Positions 6,904 to 13,049 of a DNA stretch of 28,401 nt are shown piece after piece (within the stretch, counting starts at the first letter, position 1; the number at the start of each line of letters is the position of its first letter). Where the stretch lies: IMG/VR virus record IMGVR_UViG_3300032116_001038, positions 1 through 28,401 of that record; one strand, 5' to 3'. Both the position numbers and the translations under genes were made by a program. Source of the DNA: a virus. Below the pieces are notes generated by a model. The model saw only the letters and a list, made by a program, of their open reading frames with translations, made no database searches and had not been told where the DNA came from.

Positions 6904-7427
6904 CGTACTTCGTGATCGAGGGCGTCAACCCCGAGCCTTGGACAGCCCCCGGCCTTGGCGTCATCAGGCGGGCGGGGAAGGCTGTTCCAATCGCGTACAA
7001 GGACGGTGGCGTCGCCGCCTACCAGGATGCCGTGCGCGATGCGCTGGAGTCCCAGGTAGAAGGCGACCCACCGGAAGATGATCTGTTCGTGACGTTCTTC
7101 CTGTGGCGGCAGTTGCCCGCCTACGAGGGAGACAAGCGGAAGGTGCGGCGTCACGTCGCTGACGCCACCAACATGCAGAAGTCACTCGAGGATGCGTGTC
7201 AGGGCCTGCTGTTCAAGAACGACCGTCAGGTCAAGCGGGTCGTGACGCACATCGTTGAGCAGGACTACGAGACGAACCCGCTGATTGTGGTCAAGGTCGA
7301 GAAGTTCGACAACGACCCCGACTGGTGGAAAGAAGCAAAGCGGTTCGCGGATAAGGCGACTCGGGTGGCACCCGACAGCAGCCGGGCCGGCTCCGGCGAG
7401 CGCTATGACCAACTCGACTTGTTCTAG
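6900..7427 (+). CDS. RusA-like Holliday-junction resolvase with C-terminal clamp-binding motif
   Basis: The GTG at 6900 overlaps the previous stop. The 175-residue protein carries the RusA signature around 84-111: RRHVADATNMQKSLEDACQG then LLFKNDRQVKRV, with acidic D88, D98 and D108. The second Asp of the usual DxDN is Thr90 here (DATN), a variant to note. RusA enzymes cut four-way junctions symmetrically. The last residues are YDQLDLF, and QLDLF (171-175) equals the consensus bacterial beta-clamp pentapeptide QL[SD]LF. A clamp gene lies about 0.9 kb upstream, so tethering of the nuclease to the phage clamp is likely. Confidence 0.85.
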   Translation: MTYFVIEGVNPEPWTAPGLGVIRRAGKAVPIAYKDGGVAAYQDAVRDALESQVEGDPPEDDLFVTFFLWRQLPAYEGDKRKVRRHVADATNMQKSLEDACQGLLFKNDRQVKRVVTHIVEQDYETNPLIVVKVEKFDNDPDWWKEAKRFADKATRVAPDSSRAGSGERYDQLDLF

Positions 7428-7441
7428 GAAGGGGGTAAGAA

Positions 7442-7762
7442 ATGTCTGATCAACGCTACTTGTCAGTAGTCAGCGATGGAACTCCTGGCAACAGTTTCAT
7501 CTCGATGATCGACCCGACGACTGGCAAAGAGTTCACCGTAGAAGGCGTCGTTGAGTGTGTAGTAGAGATGGGTCCTAAGATGATGGTGAGCGCGCAGATC
7601 ACCGTGCGGCCGAAGGCGGTCCAGGTAGAGGTCCGCGCTGACCACACCCACTGGTCATTCGATTGCCCAGCGTGCTCCGAGCACGTCGATCACGAGTGTC
7701 GTCCACCCGACTTTGCCACCCCGCTGACCCGCATCATGGAAGCCACGAAGGAGCACAAGTGA
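7442..7762 (+). CDS. Hypothetical protein with C-terminal Cys/His cluster
   Basis: The ATG at 7442 has a strong purine-rich ribosome binding site (GGAAGGGGG) upstream. The 106-residue product has a beta-rich N-terminal half (SVVSDGTPGNSFISMIDP, then EFTVEGVVECVVEMG) and a Cys/His cluster at about 75-86 (FDCPACSEHVDHEC) that may bind zinc. I do not recognise the family. It ends in a GTGA overlap with the methyltransferase gene, so it may be co-translated with it. Confidence 0.65.
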   Translation: MSDQRYLSVVSDGTPGNSFISMIDPTTGKEFTVEGVVECVVEMGPKMMVSAQITVRPKAVQVEVRADHTHWSFDCPACSEHVDHECRPPDFATPLTRIMEATKEHK

Positions 7763-8463
7763 GCACTACTCAAGAAATCTGGCACGGCGATAGCCGTGAA
7801 CTCGCTGGCAAGGTGCCAGATGGTGTGAACTGCATCATCACCGACCCGCCTTACGGCGTGGGGTATCGGTCGAGGCACGCGACCACGCCCGAAGGGCTGC
7901 GGTACGTCGCGGACGTGGCGCACGATGGCGACCTGCTCATGGCTCGTGGACTGTTCCTCGAGGTCATGGACGAGCTCTTGCCGCGTACCGCTGACGAGTG
8001 CGAGATGTACGTCTTTACCCGCTGGGACATCGTAGGTGACTGGATCGAGACTGTTCGCTCGCTGGACAAGCATGGATTCACCTACAAGATGATGCTTGTG
8101 TGGGATAAGGGCGGGCCTGGGACTGGTGACATTGACGCGAACTGGGGTTGCGGTCATGAGATCATTCTCTACCTCAAGAAGGGTCGCCGCCCCATCCCGT
8201 CCCGCCGCAGCGGCGTCATCGCCTGCGACATGGTTCACCCGCTGAAGATCGTCCACCCCACAGAGAAGCCGGTTCCGTTGCTGACCACGCTGATCGAGAT
8301 GAGCACCAACCCTGGCGATCTGATCGTGGACCCGTTCTCGGGTTCAGGCTCGACCGCCGTGGCAGCCCAGCGCACCGGCCGTTCGGCCATCGGGATCGAA
8401 CTCGAGGAGCACTACGCGGAGATCGGGCTCCACAGGCTCGATGCTCAGGCGTTCGACTTCTAG
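7759..8463 (+). CDS. Beta-class DNA methyltransferase (N6-adenine or N4-cytosine)
   Basis: The start is the GTG at 7759, overlapping the previous stop; the frame is open upstream to 7663 but that would overlap the preceding gene. The 234-residue product has catalytic motif IV DPPY at 29-32 near the N terminus and the SAM-binding motif DPFSGSGSTAVAA at about 191-203, preceded by HPTEKP at 166-171. This order (catalytic motif first, SAM motif last) defines the beta class. DPPY favours N6-adenine but N4-cytosine is possible. The short region between gives little room for a target domain. With no paired endonuclease visible, it probably protects phage DNA from restriction or regulates expression. 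Confidence 0.9.
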   Translation: MSTTQEIWHGDSRELAGKVPDGVNCIITDPPYGVGYRSRHATTPEGLRYVADVAHDGDLLMARGLFLEVMDELLPRTADECEMYVFTRWDIVGDWIETVRSLDKHGFTYKMMLVWDKGGPGTGDIDANWGCGHEIILYLKKGRRPIPSRRSGVIACDMVHPLKIVHPTEKPVPLLTTLIEMSTNPGDLIVDPFSGSGSTAVAAQRTGRSAIGIELEEHYAEIGLHRLDAQAFDF

Positions 8464-8515
8464 CACTTTGCGTCCTACTATCCATTCGACTTCACCTCCT
8501 AGAAAGGGCACCCAC

Positions 8516-8734
8516 ATGGGAGCACAAGAGATTCATCCCTGGACCTACGGCGGCAAGGATGTCGTCAACTTCGGTCCATCGGTCCTTCCGGTTTCAGACT
8601 CGACTTTGCCTGATGTCGAGCCGCCTGCCGAGGACCTCGCAAAGATCGAGTCGGGCGTGCTCGACGATGACCCGGCAGTGCCGGCTGTCGAGCCGGAGCC
8701 TGAGTCGAAGCCGGGAAAAGTCCCTCCGGCGTAG
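8516..8734 (+). CDS. Acidic Pro/Glu-rich ORF, possible N-terminal part of a frameshifted WhiB-like protein
   Basis: The ATG at 8516 follows the ribosome binding site AGAAAGGG. The zero-frame product has 72 residues, with a short globular start (HPWTYGGKDVVNFGPSVLPV) and then an acidic Pro/Glu-rich linker ending KPGKVPPA. It has no family of its own. Near its end is the heptamer GGGAAAA in canonical -1 slippery phase (8713-8719). A -1 shift there bypasses the stop at 8732 and continues without interruption into the WhiB-like frame. It may therefore be the front half of a larger regulator as well as, or instead of, a free protein. Confidence 0.65.
   Translation: MGAQEIHPWTYGGKDVVNFGPSVLPVSDSTLPDVEPPAEDLAKIESGVLDDDPAVPAVEPEPESKPGKVPPA
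8713..8719 (+). other. Candidate -1 ribosomal frameshift slippery site (GGGAAAA)
   Basis: In the reading frame of the acidic ORF the codons are CCG GGA AAA GTC, so the heptamer reads G GGA AAA, fitting X XXY YYZ. After a -1 slip the next codon is AGT at 8719, in the frame that is open from there to the whiB-like stop at 8994. The zero-frame stop is only 13 nt downstream. A weak hairpin (CCTGC with GCGGG) lies downstream, and a GGAG is 14 nt upstream. Confidence 0.5.
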
Positions 8735-8778
8735 ACCTGCCTGCTCCTGCGGGCTTCATCTACCAGCCTGAATCGTGG

Positions 8779-8994
8779 ATGGAGCGAGCAGCCTGCGCGG
8801 GCCAAGACCCGGAACTCTTCTTCCCCGAGCGCGGCGACTCGCACCGACCTGGCAAGGCTATCTGCGCCGGATGTGAGGTAGGACCGGAGTGTCAGACCTA
8901 CTCTGTTCTGACTGGTTCTGAGTACGGCATGTGGAACGGCAGCATCAAGAAGCGACGGCGCACCGCGAACGGGAATGTCGGACCCACCGAATAG
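8779..8994 (+). CDS. WhiB-like Fe-S transcription regulator
   Basis: From the ATG at 8779 the product has 71 residues with the four cysteines of WhiB proteins: C6, C29, C32 and C38 (AACAGQDPELFFPE, then CAGCEVGPEC). The turn motif is GMWNG (50-54) instead of GVWGG, followed by a basic KKRRRT tail that would contact DNA or sigma factor. Wbl proteins hold a 4Fe-4S cluster and bind the principal sigma factor. The start is doubtful: there is no ribosome binding site, and the conserved Trp six residues before the first Cys (ESWMERAAC) lies just before this ATG. A frameshifted fusion with the upstream ORF would include it; a CTG start at 8737 is the other option. Confidence 0.88.
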   Translation: MERAACAGQDPELFFPERGDSHRPGKAICAGCEVGPECQTYSVLTGSEYGMWNGSIKKRRRTANGNVGPTE

Positions 8995-9034
8995 CGTGTG
9001 AGCCACCACCCATCAACCAGGAAGTGAGCATCCT

Positions 9035-10174
9035 GTGATCCCTAAGTCTCTGTCTGCGACAGCAATCGCAAACTTCGAGGGATGTCCCGCGCGCTACGTC
9101 GCGGAGTCATTCCATAAGGTTCCGAGCATGAGCGGCGACGCTGCTCAGGTCGGCACCGTCATTCACGCCGGGCTCGAGGAGTTCGTGCGCGAGACGTTCA
9201 TCCTCGGCAAGCCTGACGGCGGACCTGGGTCGGTGATTGAGGCGTGCCGCGAGCCCTACCGTTCCGCGTTCGGATCGGACGACCAGTATTGGGCCGACGT
9301 GGAGTGGATGGCCGAGCGCTGGCACGCCCGAACGGCGCATCTGCTGGCCGAGCGAGAGGTCCTGCAGGTCGAGACGAAGAACGCCTTCGCCCTCAAGACG
9401 AGCGTGGGCGACATCCCGGTCAACTACATCTTCGACCGGATCGACCGGCTCCCCGACGGCAGCATCGAAGTCACCGACTACAAGAGTATCCGTGCTCGCC
9501 TTGCCCCCGCCGACCTCGAGGGCAAGATTCAGCCTCGGCTCTACGCGCTCGCCGCGCAGTTGGAGCACCCAGAAGCGGAAGCGGTCTGGGTGAACTTCGA
9601 CCTGCTCAGGCACGACCCCATCGGATTCAAGTTCACGCGCGATCAGAACCGCGACACGTTCCACCACTTGAAGAAGGTGGCCGAGGACATCATCGCCACC
9701 GACGAGCAGAACCCGCCCGAGACAATCAACCCCGACTGCCGCTGGTGCCTCAAGAAGCTCACCTGTTCGGCGCTGCAGGAGAACGTCCTGGCGGGCACGT
9801 CGCTGGCGATCAGCGACCCGCTCGAGGCCGCCAAGTTGCGCGTGCGCCTCGACCAGCAGGCCAAGGCCCTCGCCCTGGCGGTGGACGAGCTCGACTCGAT
9901 CATCCTCGGCTCGGCCAAGGCAGAGGACGTGACCGAGTTCGAGGACGACGAGGTGTACGTCAGCATCGGCGGCCGTCGCACACGGTCCATCGACCCGAAG
10001 CGCGTGGCCGAAATCGTCCCAGCGGAGGTCATGGCGAAGTACTCCGGTCTGACCGTGACGAACTTCGACAAGATGCTGAAGGATGATGACCTGGACCCGC
10101 AGCAGAAGTCGCTGCTCGGTGGGCTCGTCGCGTGGAAGTCGGGCGCGTCCAGCGTGTCCGTCAAGCAGAAGTGA
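9035..10174 (+). CDS. Cas4/RecB-like PD-(D/E)XK nuclease with predicted Fe-S cluster
   Basis: The start is the GTG at 9035 with GGAAG upstream. The product is 379 residues. The N terminus reads LSATAIANFEGCPARYVAE, the RecB/Cas4 helical start with C17. GTVIHAGLEEF carries His44, FDRIDRL the Asp134/137 region, and EVTDYKS the D148-x-K150 catalytic pair, followed by the QPRLYALAAQL helix. C235, C238 and C244 (CRWCLKKLTC) with C17 make the four ligands of a 4Fe-4S cluster as in Cas4 and AddB. The last 110 residues are helical and then charged. It is likely a single-strand exonuclease used in end processing or recombination. There is no CRISPR context, so it is not an adaptation Cas4. Confidence 0.87.
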   Translation: MIPKSLSATAIANFEGCPARYVAESFHKVPSMSGDAAQVGTVIHAGLEEFVRETFILGKPDGGPGSVIEACREPYRSAFGSDDQYWADVEWMAERWHARTAHLLAEREVLQVETKNAFALKTSVGDIPVNYIFDRIDRLPDGSIEVTDYKSIRARLAPADLEGKIQPRLYALAAQLEHPEAEAVWVNFDLLRHDPIGFKFTRDQNRDTFHHLKKVAEDIIATDEQNPPETINPDCRWCLKKLTCSALQENVLAGTSLAISDPLEAAKLRVRLDQQAKALALAVDELDSIILGSAKAEDVTEFEDDEVYVSIGGRRTRSIDPKRVAEIVPAEVMAKYSGLTVTNFDKMLKDDDLDPQQKSLLGGLVAWKSGASSVSVKQK

Positions 10175-10974
10175 GTCTGCAGATCGGCTCGCTGTGCTCC
10201 GGCTACGCCGGACTCGACCTCGCGGTGGAAAGCGTGCTCGAGTCTGAGACAGCGTGGTTCGTTGAGTATGACGCGGCCCCATCAAAGATTCTGTCCCACA
10301 ACCGGCCCGGCGTCCCAAATCACGGTGATGTCATGACGACTGACTGGTCCGAGTTGCCCCCCATCGACATTCTTACGGCTGGCTACCCATGTCAGCCCTT
10401 CTCGCTTGCCGGACTTCGGAGAGGACCTGAAGATGAGCGAAACATCTGGCCCTACGTCCACGACGCGGTTCGCGTCCTACGACCCCGTATCGTCGTGTTG
10501 GAGAACGTCACAGGGCACCTTTCCCTGGGCTTCGGACGAGTTCTCGGAGACTTGGCCGGAATCGGGTATGACTCAGAATGGCGTTGCCTTCGAGCGTCCG
10601 ACGTTGGTGCTCCCCACAGCCGAGCACGACTGTTCATCGTTGCTTCCGACTCCAACCACGCGCGACTGGAAGGACACAGGAAACTTCACGCCCCGACCGG
10701 AGAAGGTGAAGCTCCCGCACACGCTGGCGGTCCTTGGCAGGAGTTCGGTCCCGCGATCCGACGATGGGAAAAGGTGATGGGCCGTAGTGCGCCTCCGATC
10801 ATGGGCGCAGATGGCAACCACAACCCCGCGCTGGTCGAATGGATGATGGGACTCCCCGAAGGCTGGGTTACCGACGTGCCTGGGCTGTCCCGCAAGGACA
10901 AGATCAAGGCCCTCGGAAACGGTGTAGTCCCGCAGCAGGCGGCAGCGGCAATCGAACGGATGGTGCCAGCATGA
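10171..10974 (+). CDS. C5-cytosine DNA methyltransferase (first of two)
   Basis: The GTG at 10171 overlaps the nuclease stop (GTGA). The product is 267 residues. Motif I is GSLCSGYAGLDLA; motif IV GYPCQPFSLAG holds the nucleophile Cys74; motif VI is ENV at 111-113; motif VIII is HSRARLF at about 149-155; and motif X is GNGVVPQQAAAAI near the C terminus. The target region between VIII and X is short, and NPALVEWMMGLPEGW precedes the final motifs. It makes 5-methylcytosine, probably against host restriction. A second, well-formed ORF overlaps its middle in another frame. Confidence 0.93.
   Translation: MSLQIGSLCSGYAGLDLAVESVLESETAWFVEYDAAPSKILSHNRPGVPNHGDVMTTDWSELPPIDILTAGYPCQPFSLAGLRRGPEDERNIWPYVHDAVRVLRPRIVVLENVTGHLSLGFGRVLGDLAGIGYDSEWRCLRASDVGAPHSRARLFIVASDSNHARLEGHRKLHAPTGEGEAPAHAGGPWQEFGPAIRRWEKVMGRSAPPIMGADGNHNPALVEWMMGLPEGWVTDVPGLSRKDKIKALGNGVVPQQAAAAIERMVPA
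10433..10777 (+). CDS. Possible overlapping gene inside the cytosine methyltransferase (114 aa)
   Basis: The frame +1 relative to the methyltransferase is open through 10777. The ATG at 10433 has GGAGAGG eight bases upstream, a better ribosome binding site than most genes here. The product has the segments SSCWRTSQGTF, ETWPESGMTQNGVAF and LLPTPTTRDW, patterns I recall from hypothetical phage proteins found with cytosine methyltransferases. This cannot be verified here. The same bases encode conserved methyltransferase motifs VI-VIII, so the similarity could be a shadow of a conserved nucleotide sequence. Real but unproven is the fair reading. Confidence 0.35.
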   Translation: MSETSGPTSTTRFASYDPVSSCWRTSQGTFPWASDEFSETWPESGMTQNGVAFERPTLVLPTAEHDCSSLLPTPTTRDWKDTGNFTPRPEKVKLPHTLAVLGRSSVPRSDDGKR

Positions 10975-12098
10975 CGATCATCGACCTGTTCGCCGGTCCT
11001 GGGGGCTGGGACGTTGGGCTCGAGATGCTGGGACGTTCGGCCTACGGAATCGAGTGGGAGAAGTACGCCGTCCAGACCCGCATCATGGCCGGACACGCCA
11101 CAGAGAAGGCGGACATCGCCCTGCTCGACCCCACCAACTACCTGGCCGGCGGCCCAGTGGAGGGCTTGATCGCCAGCCCCCCGTGTCAGGCGTTCAGCCT
11201 TGCGGGAAAGAGGCTGGGCCACGACGACAAGCCCCTGTGCTACAAGGCGGCTGACGAGTTGGCTGAGGGGGGTGACCCTCGTGAAGATGTACTGCCTTTG
11301 TGTGGCGACCCCCGAAGCCTGCTTGTTGTGGAGCCGGTCCGCTGGGTTCGTGACCTGCGGCCGACGTGGATCGCTCTGGAGGAGGTGCGCGCAGTCGAAC
11401 CGCTCTGGGAGCACTACGCGACGATCTTCCGCGCCTGGGGATACCACGTCTGGACTGGCGTTCTGAACAGCGCTGACTACGGAGTCCCGCAGACTCGCGA
11501 GCGCATGATCCTCATGGCGCACCGCGAGAGGGAAATCGGACCTCCTCCCCCGACCCATTCCCGCGACGGTGGAGCGGGGGAGGACCTTTTCGGTGACGAC
11601 CGGAAGCCCTGGGTCACGATGGCTCAGGCGCTCGGGTGGGGCATGACAGCCCGACCCAGCGTGACGGTCATGGCGCGCACCCACGACCCCGAGACGGGCC
11701 GAACGTCGGGCGGCGTGCGTCCGCTTGACGGCGGCTCAGGTGCGCGGGCCACGCTCGCCAGCGCCAGGGAAACCGGCGAGTGGGAATCGAAGCCAGCCTG
11801 GGCGCACGAGCGTCCCAGCACGACCATCGTCGGGTCTTTTCGTCCCGATAAGGTGGCAGCACCAGGATGGCGCAAGCCCGGCGATCCGCCCCGACAGGAC
11901 ACGCCCGACTCGGTGACTATCGACGTGACCGAGGCTGGCGTCCTTCAGTCGTTCCCCGCCGACTACCCCTGGCAGGGGCCGCGCACCCGGCAGTTCGAGC
12001 AGGTCGGGAACGCCGTTCCACCTCGACTTGCTGCCCACGTTCTCGCTAGGCTCCTGGGTATCGACCCGACTGAGCCAATCGAGAAGTTCTATGAATGA
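10971..12098 (+). CDS. C5-cytosine DNA methyltransferase (second of two)
   Basis: The ATG at 10971 overlaps the first methyltransferase stop (ATGA). The product is 375 residues. Motif I is DLFAGPGGWDVGLE at 5-18; motif IV SPPCQAFSLAG holds nucleophile Cys72; motif VI is EEV at 137-139, where the usual ENV has Glu for Asn but keeps the catalytic Glu; motif VIII is QTRERMI at 174-180; and motif X is QVGNAVPPRLAAHV near the end. The target region is longer than in its neighbour and includes ERPSTTIVGSFRPD. The two enzymes differ in sequence and probably methylate different sites. Confidence 0.93.
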   Translation: MTIIDLFAGPGGWDVGLEMLGRSAYGIEWEKYAVQTRIMAGHATEKADIALLDPTNYLAGGPVEGLIASPPCQAFSLAGKRLGHDDKPLCYKAADELAEGGDPREDVLPLCGDPRSLLVVEPVRWVRDLRPTWIALEEVRAVEPLWEHYATIFRAWGYHVWTGVLNSADYGVPQTRERMILMAHREREIGPPPPTHSRDGGAGEDLFGDDRKPWVTMAQALGWGMTARPSVTVMARTHDPETGRTSGGVRPLDGGSGARATLASARETGEWESKPAWAHERPSTTIVGSFRPDKVAAPGWRKPGDPPRQDTPDSVTIDVTEAGVLQSFPADYPWQGPRTRQFEQVGNAVPPRLAAHVLARLLGIDPTEPIEKFYE

Positions 12099-12333
12099 GA
12101 CGGAAGCCTTCTTGAGCGCCCTACATTCCTGCTGCTACTGCGGCAGCACCAGCATCGTCCCGTCGTTCGTTGCCGACCATGAGCGGGAAGCGCACATTGA
12201 CTACGGCGAAACCGAGAAGGCTTGCCCCCACGTTGCCATCAGGGAGCGCGACAACCGGCCTAAGCCGGTCATTCGCCCGCAGCACGACACGTCGTTCACC
12301 CCCGAGGCGCAAACGCGCTCACAGCGGTTCTAG
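12091..12333 (+). CDS. Small zinc-ribbon-like protein (80 aa), last gene of the early block
   Basis: The ATG at 12091 overlaps the methyltransferase end by eight bases. The product is 80 residues. C14, C15 and C17 (SCCYCGS) with C45 and H47 (ACPHVA) could bind one zinc ion. The C-terminal third is polar and probably disordered (RPQHDTSFTPEAQTRSQRF). The family is not recognised. It is the last + strand gene; the opposite-strand gene ends 10 bases beyond its stop. Confidence 0.65.
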   Translation: MNETEAFLSALHSCCYCGSTSIVPSFVADHEREAHIDYGETEKACPHVAIRERDNRPKPVIRPQHDTSFTPEAQTRSQRF

Positions 12334-12342
12334 GGGCTCCGC

Positions 12343-12555
12343 TTAGGCGGCATCTTCGGGCTCGTCCACCACGAACTTGATCGCGCGGCTAGTGCTGCTG
12401 ACGTTGAGCTCAAACGCCATCCGGCCAGCGTGCGTCTTGTCGGTGTAGCCCTCACCGGACGTAGCGACGATCTCGCCGTTGTCGGCCTGACGCCGCCAGC
12501 GCCACTCGCCGGCCTCGTCCTGGTAGACGGTTACGGTGTCGGTGGTCTGAGGCAT
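12343..12555 (-). CDS. YegP/DUF1508-like protein (70 aa)
   Basis: The ATG at 12555 has AGGAG seven bases upstream (AAGGAGAACGAGATG). The 70-residue product contains DEAGEWRWRRQADNGEIVA and then SGEGYTDKTHAGRMAF, the core of DUF1508 (YegP), a small beta-alpha domain widespread in bacteria. Its biochemical role is not established. It is the last gene of the late leftward transcript, after the receptor-binding genes, an odd site for this bacterial family. Confidence 0.8.
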   Translation of the reverse strand: MPQTTDTVTVYQDEAGEWRWRRQADNGEIVATSGEGYTDKTHAGRMAFELNVSSTSRAIKFVVDEPEDAA

Positions 12556-12565
12556 CTCGTTCTCC

Positions 12566-13030
12566 TTATGGCTGCTTGACGACGATCATCTTGCGCTGCT
12601 GGTAGGTCGTGACGTGAACCCGAGGCAAGTTGACGGTGATCTCGATAAGGCTGTCGTAGGGCAGGTTCGTTCGGCCCACCACGAGCGCGCCGGCGGTGAT
12701 GCTGGAATCGACGCTTGCGTACTTCGGCTCAGATGAACCGGCCAGGATGAAGGTTTCGGCGGTGACGACAGAATCGACTTCTGCGAAGCCATGAACCTCT
12801 TGCTCGGCCTCGACAATCTCGCCGGCGACAATGGTCGAGTCAATCTCTGTGAACCAGTACACGTCCTGAGACGCCTCCACGACCGAACCGGCCGTGATGG
12901 AAGAGCCCCGTTCCGCAAACGATGGATTCGGGACGATGGTCCGACTTTCGACACCAGGATCAGAGTCGAACCAGTCATCGGGCTCATTGAAGGAAGCCCC
13001 GAGCGAGTACCAGTCAAGTGCCGTAGACAA
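12566..13030 (-). CDS. Tail-associated protein built of 22-residue repeats
   Basis: The likely start is the TTG at 13030, with GAGGGCGG upstream; no nearby ATG or GTG is in frame. The product is 154 residues. After an aromatic, acidic N terminus (DWYSLGASFNEPDDWFDSDP) come four tandem repeats of exactly 22 residues (40-127) with the core DSxITAGxVV, then a C-terminal beta-like segment. The ESRTI and TAGxVV strings recur in the 1482-residue protein encoded upstream. It is probably a small structural protein of the tail tip or fibre, but this is inferred from position and the shared repeat. Confidence 0.65.
   Translation of the reverse strand: MSTALDWYSLGASFNEPDDWFDSDPGVESRTIVPNPSFAERGSSITAGSVVEASQDVYWFTEIDSTIVAGEIVEAEQEVHGFAEVDSVVTAETFILAGSSEPKYASVDSSITAGALVVGRTNLPYDSLIEITVNLPRVHVTTYQQRKMIVVKQP
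12650..12913 (-). repeat. Four tandem 66-bp (22-residue) repeats
   Basis: The units, in coding order, are residues 40-61, 62-83, 84-105 and 106-127 of the protein at 12566-13030. They begin ERGSSITAGSVV, EIDSTIVAGEIV, EVDSVVTAETFI and SVDSSITAGALV. Spacing is exact with no gaps, and the pattern of Ser/Thr and small hydrophobic residues suggests a beta-solenoid or beta-roll. Confidence 0.75.
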
Positions 13031-13049
13031 GGTTCACCGCCCTCTAGGA

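Noticed and set aside
9035-10174. Cas4 nuclease as evidence for a CRISPR system
   Set aside because: No repeat array or cas1/cas2 genes are present; such nucleases are common stand-alone phage proteins.
10686-11684. Long - strand ORF opposite the two methyltransferases
   Set aside because: Composition is typical of an antisense shadow and no ribosome binding site or known motif is present.
12334-12342. Bidirectional terminator at the convergent gene ends
   Set aside because: Only a 4-bp stem (CCGC-TTAG-GCGG) is seen across the junction; too weak to call.
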